DNA of 64,000 nucleotides from Sphingobium sp. CECT 9361 (GTDB lineage Bacteria > Pseudomonadota > Alphaproteobacteria > Sphingomonadales > Sphingomonadaceae), in NCBI RefSeq assembly GCF_918741285.1, contig NZ_CAKKNC010000009.1, positions 95,876 to 159,875 on the forward strand. Direction: 5' to 3'. The position numbers and the translations under genes were made by a program. The stretch's first letter is position 1; the number at the start of each line of letters is the position of its first letter. The notes beneath the pieces were generated by a model. The model saw nothing but the letters and a program-made list of their open reading frames with translations. It was not told the origin of the DNA and searched no databases. Positions 1 to 7,935 of this stretch are shown piece by piece.

Positions 1-2
1 TG

Positions 3-233
3 GAAGCAGACGTCCGCCAGATCCTGAGCGGCCTGACATCGGTTGCAAAAGGCATCGGTGCGCTACGAACGCATGGTGGTGACGCTCACGGGCGTGAAAA
101 GGGCTTCCGGCGGATTGACCCGCGCATCGCGCGTCTCGCGATCAACGCCGCCAGTTCGCTGGCCCTGTTCCTGATCGAGACATGGGAGCGCCAGGAAAAG
201 CGCGCTCTGCCGCAGCACGCACCGGGGATTTAG
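3..233 (+). CDS. Abortive-infection C-terminal domain protein (5' end outside window)
   Basis: The open frame runs in from the left edge and gives 76 residues before a TAG stop. It contains a GALRTHGGDAHG segment followed by a helix with RLAINAASSLALFLIETWE, the usual look of the Abi_C (abortive infection C-terminus) domain, in which R-x4-DAHG and a closing hydrophobic helix are conserved. Only the C-terminal domain is visible, so the N-terminal effector part cannot be judged. It ends 4 bases inside the 3' end of the opposite-strand gene at 230. Family members are presumed phage-defence or stress proteins of unsettled mechanism. Confidence 0.7.
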   Translation, partial: EADVRQILSGLTSVAKGIGALRTHGGDAHGREKGFRRIDPRIARLAINAASSLALFLIETWERQEKRALPQHAPGI

Positions 234-961
234 CCTGAGGCGCGCGCTGCCTCTGCCCGGGGCTGCCCATGCGCGCCGCGGACATAGGGTTGCCGTCGAT
301 GTTCGCTGGTGGCGATGCCTGGGTGAAGCGCGGTTCGGACCGCCTCGGTCACGGTGTAGACCGCATGACGCTGAGCGCCGCGGTTTTCATGATCGACGAA
401 GAACCCCTGGTAGTGCCGCGTGATCAGCCCGGCCCTCACCAGCTCCGACACCGCCCGGCTGATTGCCGTCATGCCGGTTTCGCGGACACGCTCACTGACT
501 TCCGCCTCGACCAGGCGGTCGGCCTCGGTCGGATCACCTGGCAACTCTCCCCGGCCGACGAGCGCAGTTCGGACCTTGTCGGCGGTCGCGCGGCGCTGAT
601 GATGACGCGCGCCGCTGGGTGCGATCGTCGCGGCCAGCCATTCACGGATCGGCACAAGTGCTTCGCCTTCGCGAACGAGCGGTCCCGCCTGCCCGTTGGC
701 CCGCGCAACCCGCGCGATCAGGTCAAGCACCATAAAGGTATAGCGCGGCCGCGCCGAGTGCTCGGCGATAATGCGTACGATGTCGGGCATGCCCGTCGTC
801 CGCTGGGGCGTCGCCGCCGCGAAGAGGTCCTGCTGGATCATGGAACGAATCAAGCACAAAGCTGGACTCTTGTGAATCCCCCAAATGCTCATGGAGACGG
901 CAGACGGCACTTTTGCCATCCGTGTCACTTCACCCCTCCCCGTCATTTTTCTCGTCTTCAC
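230..961 (-). CDS. Hypothetical protein with a probable winged-helix region
   Basis: I do not recognise a named family. The longest frame gives 243 residues, but the N-terminus is uncertain: ATG codons lie at 961, 919, 892 and 841 (reading leftwards). A repeat matching the palindrome at 1308-1357 occupies 914-934. If that repeat is an operator, a start at 892 or 841 is more likely. The middle and C-terminal half have an alternating helix pattern ending in SRAVSELVRAGLITRHYQGF, which resembles the recognition helix and wing of a winged-helix DNA-binding protein. A DNA-binding role, possibly autoregulated, is inference. Confidence 0.55.
   Translation of the reverse strand: MKTRKMTGRGEVTRMAKVPSAVSMSIWGIHKSPALCLIRSMIQQDLFAAATPQRTTGMPDIVRIIAEHSARPRYTFMVLDLIARVARANGQAGPLVREGEALVPIREWLAATIAPSGARHHQRRATADKVRTALVGRGELPGDPTEADRLVEAEVSERVRETGMTAISRAVSELVRAGLITRHYQGFFVDHENRGAQRHAVYTVTEAVRTALHPGIATSEHRRQPYVRGAHGQPRAEAARASG
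914..934 (+). repeat. Copy 1 of a TGCCA...GTCACTT-ACC repeat
   Basis: This 21-base stretch matches both arms of the palindrome at 1308-1357 with about five mismatches; the shared core is GTCACTT(C/T)ACC. It sits at the 5' end of the minus-strand gene 230-961. Three copies in 450 bp suggest a protein-binding site (operator or iteron-like); the protein is unknown. Confidence 0.45.
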
Positions 962-980
962 ACCATGCTAGACCCGCCCC

Positions 981-1303
981 ATGAGCAAAGATGAATCAGA
1001 CCCCGATCTTATCGGGGAGGATCCCCGATTGGATGGCCTAAAGGATCGCCTCGCGGCGGCTCATACCGCCGAAGAGGAACGAACCCACCCTGCCCTACAG
1101 GTGCCGATGCCAGCTACAGCCTCGGTAATCGCGTGCTGGCCGAACTCCTTGGCGGCGTTGCCGGCGGTGCCCTGCTCGGCTGGATCAACGACAGGTTTGC
1201 AGGCACCGGTCCCCGGGGCCTGCTCATCGTAATTGCCCTCGGTATCGTCGCGGCCTTGGTCAACATCATCCGCATATCGAACCGCAAACCTGACGGATCG
1301 TGA
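981..1303 (+). pseudogene. atpI: ATP synthase protein I (AtpI)-like gene, frameshifted
   Basis: The first about 35 codons read as a charged AtpI-like N-terminus (MSKDESDPDLIGEDPRLDGL). After about base 1085 the reading must change frame to continue as GADASYSLGNRVLAELLGG, then two hydrophobic helices (GVAGGALLGWIND and LLIVIALGIVAALVNII) and a stop at 1303. AtpI is a small two-helix membrane protein that accompanies the F0 sector. The frame break falls in a C-rich run near 1083-1095, so it may be a single-base sequencing error. No other ATP synthase gene is nearby, so this is a stray copy. Confidence 0.7.
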
Positions 1304-1307
1304 TGTT

Positions 1308-1357
1308 TGCCACCTACGTCACTTTACCTGGCGAGAGGTAAAGTGACACAGTTGGCA
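1308..1357. repeat. Perfect 12-bp inverted repeat with extended imperfect arms
   Basis: The arms GTCACTTTACCT (1318-1329) and AGGTAAAGTGAC (1336-1347) are exact reverse complements around a 6-base spacer. The symmetry extends outward to TGCCA/TGGCA with three mismatches per arm. It follows the atpI-like stop and lacks the GC stem and T-tract of a terminator. With the related copy at 914-934 it looks like a protein-binding site. Confidence 0.6.
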
Positions 1358-1431
1358 CTAAAGCAAAGGCGGTGGCGTGCCGTAGTTCGCGAACGGGTTC
1401 GATCATTGTGAACCGCTGCCGTCATGCGGCT

Positions 1432-1833
1432 TCACGGCTGGGGATAGTTCGTTCGGACGTATTCATTCGCGGCTTCGACCGTGGCGAAGGTGCCTACCGT
1501 CACCATGTTTTCGTCGGGCCGCTGCGACATCTTTAGAAGCAGAATTTGCCCATTCTGAGGGCTCAAAACTGGCCGTTCGCGGACGCGCAGCCAATCAGCC
1601 TGTTTGGCCTCGGCCAGCGCGCAAGCCGCGTCGTAGTCATCGGCCACGCCAAGATGCGTAGACCGATCCCAGGCCCCACCGTTCAAGCATCGAACAGCAA
1701 TACGGCCGTCGGCCATCGTCACCCCGAAAGGGCGATCCCACCATGCATCTAATTGGGCCTTGCTGCGCCGTTCGTTCGGCGTGGAGTCGAATAACTTCGG
1801 CAGCTTGGGGTCGAGCGGAATTCGGTTTGCCAT
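1432..1833 (-). CDS. Hypothetical accessory protein, 133 aa
   Basis: No family is recognised. The protein is soluble with no signal peptide or membrane segment. The centre reads FGVTMADGRIAVRCLNGGAWDRSTHLG, followed by an alanine-rich helix; the C-terminus (TVGTFATVEAANEYVRTNY) looks like a short alpha/beta repeat. Codon use and amino-acid make-up are those of a real gene. The ATG at 1833 is the first in frame. It stands alone in a stretch of accessory genes. Confidence 0.6.
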   Translation of the reverse strand: MANRIPLDPKLPKLFDSTPNERRSKAQLDAWWDRPFGVTMADGRIAVRCLNGGAWDRSTHLGVADDYDAACALAEAKQADWLRVRERPVLSPQNGQILLLKMSQRPDENMVTVGTFATVEAANEYVRTNYPQP

Positions 1834-2060
1834 ACGTGCCCCTTACAGCATGGGAGCAGCACTAATAAAGCGCTGCGGAACACTCGATCAGCCGGCGCCG
1901 GTCTATGGCGAACGGCACCACAACGACAAATCGAAGACTTCGGAGAAGGCCTTGTAGGCACTGGCCTCCGTATGGAATGCGACTCCGGTCACATTGATGG
2001 TATAGTTTTCGGACAGCTCACAGAGATGGAACATCGACAGTTGGATTGCCGGAGACCAGC

Positions 2061-2213
2061 ATGGCGGATTTCAGTCTCAAATATTACAAGCAGCGCGCCA
2101 CGGGTGAATATCGTGCGGCCGCGCGGTCGACTTGTAGCGAGCGCATTCTCGCGCACCGGCAGATGGCGCGCCGTTTTGCCGAAAAGGCCCGAAAGGTCCG
2201 CCAGGCAGGCTAA
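2061..2213 (+). CDS. Small protein, 50 aa, YY-x-x-R / C-x-E / H family
   Basis: A GGAG ribosome site (2051-2054) precedes an ATG at 2061. The product is a basic, probably all-helical peptide starting MADFSLKYYKQR and ending in an arginine/lysine-rich helix. The spacing of YY-x2-R, Cys-x-Glu and His matches a second small protein in this window (31242-31493). That resemblance is the main reason for treating it as real, since the larger overlapping frames have the composition of shadows. Function unknown. Confidence 0.6.
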   Translation: MADFSLKYYKQRATGEYRAAARSTCSERILAHRQMARRFAEKARKVRQAG

Positions 2214-2352
2214 CGCATTCGCCTATCGTGTCATGAGCCGGTCTGCTGACCGCAGGGCCGACATTTTCATGCAGCACTGGTACGCCGATGGCGCAGGCCT
2301 ATTCAGGCAGCTATACAGGGCCCGACTTCCACTGTGATGAAGGATCATCCGA

Positions 2353-2628
2353 ATGAACAATAGTGAGCTTGCTGAAACCCTTGCCAGCCAGACCGGCACA
2401 ACCAAAGCGGACGCCCGCAAGGCGGTCGACCTCGTCTTCGCGGCAATCGCGGATGCGGCCGCCAAGGGAGAGGAAGTGAGCCTCAACGGGTTTGGGAAGT
2501 TCAAAGTCAAGGACGTGCCCGCGCGCGACGGCCGTAACCCGGCCACCCGCGAAACCATCAAGATTCCGGCGTCCAGGAAGCTCACCTTCACTGTGGCGAA
2601 AGCCGTCAAAGACAAGCTCAACGGCTAG
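2353..2628 (+). CDS. hup: HU-family DNA-binding protein
   Basis: This 91-residue protein has the full HU/IHF length and order: an N-terminal helical dimerisation part (MNNSELAETLASQTGTTKAD), the GEEVSLNGFGKFKV strand region, the RDGRNPATRETIKIPAS arm that inserts into the minor groove with its apical proline, and a closing helix. HU proteins bend and compact DNA as dimers. It stands alone between accessory genes, so it is likely an extra copy carried on a mobile region. Confidence 0.95.
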   Translation: MNNSELAETLASQTGTTKADARKAVDLVFAAIADAAAKGEEVSLNGFGKFKVKDVPARDGRNPATRETIKIPASRKLTFTVAKAVKDKLNG

Positions 2629-2704
2629 TCGAGGTTGACGCCTCGAGCCCCTGAGGACCGAGGCGTCGCCCCCTACCCTGCCTTGATGGTCGGCCCGGCA
2701 CCAA

Positions 2705-3613
2705 ATGAGCGATAACGACGAACTGACTGCGCTCATTCGCGATACATTCTCCCGCATCTGGCCAAGCGGCGATCCCGACATCGCGAACTATCTGACGCCA
2801 ATGGTGGCGAGGTTCGCGCAGTCGGATTGCCGCGACAGCCATTTCCTCGACGAGTTCGGGAGCGGCGATCTCGGCAAGGTGGCGAGCCGGATCTGGGAAG
2901 CGATGCTCTATGGACGCTTTCAGGACCTCGGCTGGAACATGGCCAGCGAGGACAAGGGCCCCGACTTCATGGTCGATGGCCGGATCTATATCGAGGCGGT
3001 AGCCGCACAGCCGGGCGACGCCGCCAAGGGTGGCTTGCCGCAGGAGTGGCAGGATGGGGGCACCAGTGCCGCTGGGATGGTTCCCACCGACCAGATGCTC
3101 CTGCGCTGGACGTCCGTCATCAAAGCCAAGCGTGATGGCTATCTCAAATGCCAGGAACGGGAGGCGGTCGATCCGAACCTCCCGTTCGTGATCGCCGTGA
3201 ACGCCTGCCGGCTGGGAGGCGATACCCACGGCATTGGGGGCGCCCCGCTCGCGGCCATGGCTGTGCTCCCCTTCGGCAGCCCGCAGGCCCATGTCGACGT
3301 GCATACAGGTCAGCCGCTCGGTGGCTGGCACCTCTCATGGCAAGACACCGTGCTCAAGGCCAACGGGGAAGAGATTCCCACCGACAGCTTCCTCCAGGAG
3401 GACTATCGCTGCGTCAGCGCGATCGTCGGCTGCTCGGGCTTCTACGTCTTTCCCGATGACCGCGACAAATTCTGTGGCCAACCGCCATATTATGTCATTC
3501 ACAATCCACTCACCACCAGTCCCCTCCCCCAGCCTTGGCTCCCCGGTGCGATTGAATACGCCGTCACTGCCCATGAAGCGCACCGCCTTCAATTGGACCA
3601 ACTGCCGGCCTAG
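2705..3613 (+). CDS. Hypothetical protein, possible PD-(D/E)XK-like fold
   Basis: A soluble 302-residue protein. Residues about 65-105 contain an acidic Glu, then GWNMASEDKGPDFMVDG and IYIEAVA. The spacing Glu...Pro-Asp...Glu-x-Val recalls the PD-(D/E)XK nuclease core, but the usual Lys after the last Glu is absent. A later block (NLPFVIAVNACRLGG) could be another core strand. It lies between an HU gene and an AbiE toxin-antitoxin pair, so a defence role is plausible. I cannot confirm nuclease activity. Confidence 0.6.
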   Translation: MSDNDELTALIRDTFSRIWPSGDPDIANYLTPMVARFAQSDCRDSHFLDEFGSGDLGKVASRIWEAMLYGRFQDLGWNMASEDKGPDFMVDGRIYIEAVAAQPGDAAKGGLPQEWQDGGTSAAGMVPTDQMLLRWTSVIKAKRDGYLKCQEREAVDPNLPFVIAVNACRLGGDTHGIGGAPLAAMAVLPFGSPQAHVDVHTGQPLGGWHLSWQDTVLKANGEEIPTDSFLQEDYRCVSAIVGCSGFYVFPDDRDKFCGQPPYYVIHNPLTTSPLPQPWLPGAIEYAVTAHEAHRLQLDQLPA

Positions 3614-3644
3614 CTGCGCCCTGTTCACGACCGAGATGGGTTGG

Positions 3645-4568
3645 TTACGAAAGCGCCGCTTCCAGCGCTGCCAGACCCGCCTGATGCCTCTTGGGCTGCG
3701 CGTCTCTGAACCGATGGATGTTCATCAATTTGAACTGCGGCGCTGGAAGCTCACGGATCGCGGGCAACGGGAAGCTTTCCCACTCCGGATCCCCAGCCTC
3801 GAAGCTTGTGAGAAACCGTCGATCAGCGGCGTCCAGCGAGGCGTGAAGCGTCTGCACAAGGCGCTTGAGCGTTTCGACATGATCCTCGTAGGTGAATGGC
3901 TCGAAGGGCATTCCTTCGAACTGAGCCTTGAATGTGGCGCTTTGGTCCTTTCGGCTCGGGCTGATCAGCTCAGCGACCGGGCGCCCGTGGCTTACGAGAG
4001 CTGCGACGACGCCATGACGAACCTCGTCAACGAGCCCTTCCCCGTCCAGCAGGCGCTTCACATCGAACAGATCGCGCGGGTGCTGCCGGTCGAGCGCGGC
4101 ACAAATCTTCCCACCGAAAAGCTCGCCGTGCGAGAGGCATCGCGCCTCGACGAATGCCTCAAATCTCTCCTGCACCTGGTCCGAACATGGCAAGTCGCGG
4201 AGGGGAAGGAGATGGCCGCGCAGGGTGGGATTGACCTCCACCTTGATCTGGGTCTTGCCGCGCTGGCAGTTGAGCTTGACCTCCATCCCTTCCTGGCCCT
4301 GGCGTGTCTGGGTCACGCGGGTCGGTGGCAGGCGGCGTTCGATGTCCGCCTTGATCCGGGCGAGAGCCTCACTGATCGCGCGCAAGGATTGGGTCCGGTC
4401 GTGGATCGGTAGGTAGGTCAGATCGATGTCGACCGAGAGGCGCGGAAGATCCCATTCGAACAGGTTGATGGCGGTGCCGCCCTTCAGCGCGAAGACGGGA
4501 TCGGCCATGACCAGCGGCAGGACATCCAGCAGGAGCCGGACCTGATCGCGATATTGGTCAGTTGCCAC
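3645..4568 (-). CDS. abiEii: AbiEii-type nucleotidyltransferase toxin
   Basis: The nucleotidyltransferase core is visible early: FALKGGTAINLF, then RLSVDIDLTY, matching the GG-[ST] and D-x-D metal-binding motifs of AbiEii/DUF1814. A later QIKVEVN strand supplies a third acidic residue, and HPRDLFDVKRLL is a typical family motif. Members of this group act as type IV toxins; a relative transfers nucleotides onto tRNA. I place the start at GTG 4568, inside the end of the antitoxin gene, because the longer frame upstream is out-of-frame antitoxin sequence. Translational coupling through this overlap is usual for the pair. Confidence 0.88.
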   Translation of the reverse strand: MATDQYRDQVRLLLDVLPLVMADPVFALKGGTAINLFEWDLPRLSVDIDLTYLPIHDRTQSLRAISEALARIKADIERRLPPTRVTQTRQGQEGMEVKLNCQRGKTQIKVEVNPTLRGHLLPLRDLPCSDQVQERFEAFVEARCLSHGELFGGKICAALDRQHPRDLFDVKRLLDGEGLVDEVRHGVVAALVSHGRPVAELISPSRKDQSATFKAQFEGMPFEPFTYEDHVETLKRLVQTLHASLDAADRRFLTSFEAGDPEWESFPLPAIRELPAPQFKLMNIHRFRDAQPKRHQAGLAALEAALS

Positions 4569-5331
4569 CCGAGACGAGCTCCTTGGGCAGGAGCAGCCGG
4601 TATTTCGGGACATAGCGCCCCATTTTCACAAGGCTGCGATCACCCGAACCGAGGTCTATCTGCTCCACCTTCAGATGGCGCATGACGGCGAGATCCGCTC
4701 GCTCCGCAAGATAGAGGAACAGCCGCCGGACCTTCACCGACGTGCACGCCTCGAGCAGCGATTGCATGAGCTTGGGACGGAGCGACGTCATGCCTTCGAC
4801 GATCTGGCCGGCCTCGACGAGATCGAATTCCTTGGGTGCAAGGTGCAGCAGCTCCAGGATGGCCCGTTCGGGCGTCGCCGTGGTCAATGGATAGCCTTCC
4901 GGGCTTCGCTGCTCGGTGAGGCCGAGGTCATTCGGCAGCAGCTTGCTTTGCATGTGCCGAACCTCTTCCCCCCAATGCGTCTGGAACCAGGCCGGCAGGA
5001 CGATATGCAGCGGAGAGAAGAGATAGGCCTTGCTCTCTCCGAAGCGCAGATAGTGGCTGTTGCCCGTCATCTCGAGGGCCGTCAGGGCTCCCACATGGAC
5101 CGGGAGCTTGAGTTGCGATTGAACGCTGTATAGCGCGCCCTGCCAGGTCACGGTTTCCATGGGGCGCTTGAAAGCACCGCGGCCAAGCGAGACCAGCCAC
5201 TGTGAGGCGGTATAGTTCTGCAGATCCTGCGCCGTCAGCCCGAGCGCCTTGAGATGCGGGCTGGTCGCCACGGTGTGCGGCTCCCAAGCGTCGAGCAACG
5301 ACTTCAATTTATCGGTTCGAGCTACCTTCAT
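4558..5331 (-). CDS. abiEi: AbiEi-type antitoxin / transcriptional repressor
   Basis: A 257-residue protein with an N-terminal winged-helix region (residues about 20-75, including YTASQWLVSLGRGAFKR), followed by the AbiEi C-terminal domain with TPERAILELLHLAP, a strong family signature. In characterised relatives the N-terminal domain binds inverted repeats in its own promoter and the C-terminal domain blocks the toxin. The gene overlaps abiEii by 11 bases. Directly upstream (5331-5408) are four TGGCATA-type half sites arranged as inverted pairs, consistent with autoregulation. Confidence 0.88.
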   Translation of the reverse strand: MKVARTDKLKSLLDAWEPHTVATSPHLKALGLTAQDLQNYTASQWLVSLGRGAFKRPMETVTWQGALYSVQSQLKLPVHVGALTALEMTGNSHYLRFGESKAYLFSPLHIVLPAWFQTHWGEEVRHMQSKLLPNDLGLTEQRSPEGYPLTTATPERAILELLHLAPKEFDLVEAGQIVEGMTSLRPKLMQSLLEACTSVKVRRLFLYLAERADLAVMRHLKVEQIDLGSGDRSLVKMGRYVPKYRLLLPKELVSGGN

Positions 5332-5408
5332 GGCATATCTTTGGCATAAATTCCAAGGTTCCTCAATCCCTCGGAATTTCAGTCCGAATATGCCAGGGAT
5401 ATATGCCA
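5331..5408. promoter_or_regulatory. AbiEi operator: four symmetrical TGGCATAT half-sites
   Basis: TGGCATAT (5331-5338) and TGGCATAA (5342-5349) on one side face ATATGCCA (5388-5395) and ATATGCCA (5401-5408) on the other. The left pair is 11 bases apart and the right pair 13. The cluster covers the start codon and upstream region of abiEi, as expected for the cooperative, negatively autoregulated operators of AbiE systems. Confidence 0.75.
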
Positions 5409-5492
5409 GGCAGATTTTTCAATGCTGGGCTCCATGGCTTAGATGAACGCCGGCGCTATCCAAAAAATGGGAGCCGAGGACTCCTATCCAGT

Positions 5493-5815
5493 CTATGCCT
5501 CTGGCATTGCCCTGCGCATAAATGCATCGAATAGCGGAACGGTGAACGCGGTTTGCCCGTATCCCGGCGTGTAGATCATCCCTTTTGCCACGAGTGAGGC
5601 CCGCACAGGTCCGAAAGACGACGCTTTGCGCTGCAAATGGTCCGCGATCGCGGTCGAACTGTAGGGTCCTGGACCAAGGTCTGCCATAGCCCTCAAATAG
5701 CGCTTCTCGGAGGGCGTAAGGCGATCAAATCGGACACGAAAGAAGCTGTCATCCAGCGCCGATATTGCTGCGGGATGTGCGACGGCGACATCGTTTGCCG
5801 TAAGCCGCCCAGTCA
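5493..5815 (-). pseudogene. C-terminal fragment of an ATPase-like protein
   Basis: About 100 residues resemble the winged-helix tail of a large AAA-type ATP-binding protein: ALDDSFFRVRFDRLTPSEKRY, then SSTAIADHLQRKASSFGPV and GMIYTPGYGQTAFTVPLFD. No Walker motifs are present and the upstream sequence switches to traH at about 5800. I read it as the end of a gene whose front was lost in a deletion. It is co-directional with the traH fragment, so a hybrid message is possible but out of frame. Confidence 0.6.
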
Positions 5816-6445
5816 GAGAACACGCCCTGACTATTTCCGACCGCCTCGCAGATCGTCGCACGCGTCGTCTCCATCTGCGGCCAAATGCCGCCGACCAGCG
5901 CCTGCGCGGTCTCGCAGCTCGAGATGTTCATCTGGTTGAGGAGCTGTGCCTTCTGGCTGAACTCATCCATGACCTTGCCGATCTCGGGCGATACGGAATC
6001 GATGGCGAGCTTGAAGGCGAAGCCGAGCGCATTGTTCGCTGTGGCCTTCAACATGGCCACGATCTCGGAGGCGTTGATGAACGAGAAGCTGCCCGAGAAC
6101 AGGTCGATGCCGCCGCAGCCCGCCCGGGCGCTGGGAAGCTGAAGATTGAACGGTTGCACGCTTTTCTGCGGAAAACGCGTCCAGACATTGCCGAGCGAAT
6201 AGTAGCCGGCGGATTGTCCCTGGAAGGCCGAAGGGCCGGTGACATTGGCCGCCCCGCCCGCGTCCGAGAAAAAGTTGTTCATCTCGGAGGCGACGTCGGC
6301 GCGCGCCACGCCTACAATCGCGAAATTGAGCGCGGCGATCATCGCCATCGAGGCGCCCGCCGAACGGAGGATGAGCCCTGCAGAGAGGATGACATGGGCC
6401 ACGGCGAAGACTGTCTTGAAGGACGCGACGCGGGGCACAGCGACG
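5800..6445 (-). pseudogene. traH: Conjugal transfer protein TraH, both ends affected by deletions
   Basis: The core is clear TraH: ADVASEMNNFFSDAGGAANV, then SAGYYSLGNVWTRFPQK, CGGIDLFSGSFSFINASEI, and SSCETAQALVGGIWPQM. TraH is a periplasmic protein needed for F-pilus extension, normally over 400 residues. Here only about 200 remain before the sequence changes to an ATPase tail at about 5800. Upstream it is joined to the middle of traC, so traW, traU, trbC, traN and traF, which usually lie between them, are missing. Confidence 0.8.
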
Positions 6446-7934
6446 CGCACAGTTCCTGAAGCGTCACCGACTTGCCCGACCCGGACTTGCCGACGACGGC
6501 GACATTATGGTTCCCCGCCTTGTTCTCGAAGGGACTCCAGAAATAGGGCTGGCCGCGCCGCCCGATCAGCATCAGATGCGGAACCTGGCTTCCCAGAAAC
6601 TCACCTTGGATCGGGGCGAGATTGGCGGCCGTCGTGGTGAGCAGCGTGCGCATCCGTTTCATGCGCTCAAGGTCGCGCGAAAGCCCATTCGCCATCGTCA
6701 TGGGCATCGCGCACAGCAGCCCCATGATCTGCAGATATCGATCGTCGAGGAGGTCCCAGCCCGCAGCCCGGTAGACCGACTTCAGCACCCGCTCGTTGGC
6801 ATCACCCCTGCCCTTGGGCGAGAAAGAGGTGACGCTGAAGAACACCCGAACAAGTTTGCGGCCCTGGCGGATTTCGTCGTTCACATAGCGCCATTCCTGG
6901 CTCTGGTCCTTGAGCTGCGGGAGGAAGCGTGACGACTTGGAATCGGCGAGGCTCGTCGTCCGCATGAACTTGAAGCTCGCCTTGTTGCTCGCAGCCATGG
7001 GATCGGGGAATTCGACGCAGAGATTGGTCGCGATCGGGCACGGCATGCGCAGCTTGTCGGTGAACATGTCGCCGATCAGGCGGGCGACATCCCAGGGCGC
7101 CCAGCGCGCCGGCAGGTTGCGGACCGAAAAGGAGCGGACGTCGAAGACGTCGGGCAGGATCTCGCCAATCTCTGGTGCTTCGTCGATCGTCTTGCCAGTG
7201 GGGCGGAAGCGCTCGGTCCGCAGCAGCATGCGGTCGGGCTCGACATGCAGCTCGACGTCGCGGCGGATGGCCTGGTCGGCGATGGGATCAAGCGGATTGT
7301 AGCTGACGACATCCTCGCCGGCCGCGGTTGTCGGCGAGGTGATGTCGTCGATCCAGGCGATCAGCGCAGGCGGGTCCATCTTGCGCGCCGAGACATTGAT
7401 CGACGCCAGCGCCGAGATGAGGCCGTCCATGACCGCGACGATCTCCTCGGTCGTGACGCTCGAGGTTTCGGGCGTCGAATAGGAGATCGCGACCCGGTGG
7501 TTGCGCAGAGAAAAGGGCGCGTCGGCCGACAGTGACTTCCAGACCCCGTCGGTCAGAAAATCGACCCTGTGCTTGGCCATGCGCTCATAGACGCCGCGCG
7601 CCGAGTAGCGCGGCAGATACCATTTCGAGAGGCGCTCGCCGATCCGCGGGCTCATCCATTGGTGGAACTGCAGGCAGCCGGGCGCGGGGATCGCTTCCGA
7701 CAGGAATTGCGTGAGAATCTCACCCGTCCGCTCATCAGCACCAACGAGCGGCGCCGCCTCGATCACGAAGCCCCGAGAGGCGCTGTTGTAAAAGATCCCG
7801 GTCTTGGGATCATAGCTTCGATAGGGCAGCCAGTGCGCGAGCATCGGGACACCGAGTTCCGGCCGTTCGGCGTCAGGCCGCTTGGCGTCGCCAAGTATCC
7901 CGGAAAGCAGGCTTTCGAAGACGCCCCCCGCCAT
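6445..7934 (-). pseudogene. traC: Type IV secretion ATPase TraC, truncated after Walker A
   Basis: The first about 490 residues are TraC/VirB4-like: PMLAHWLPYRSYDPKTGIFYN near the N-terminus, CLQFHQWMSP, then a long conserved middle and the Walker A motif VVGKSGSGKSVTLQEL. At about 6445 the frame leaves TraC and enters traH. Walker B and the rest of the motor domain (normally to about 850 residues) are absent, so the protein cannot hydrolyse ATP normally. It starts at ATG 7934, one base after the traV stop. Confidence 0.85.
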
Positions 7935-7935
7935 C

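Noticed and set aside
269..994. Plus-strand 241-residue frame
   Set aside because: It is rich in Arg, His and Pro in the pattern of a complement frame; the minus-strand gene 230-961 explains the coding signal.
1308..1357. Rho-independent terminator
   Set aside because: The stem is AT-rich and no T-tract follows; related half-sites occur elsewhere, so a binding site is more likely.
3234..4412. Plus-strand 392-residue frame
   Set aside because: It spans the end of one gene and the complement of abiEii; no domain is visible.
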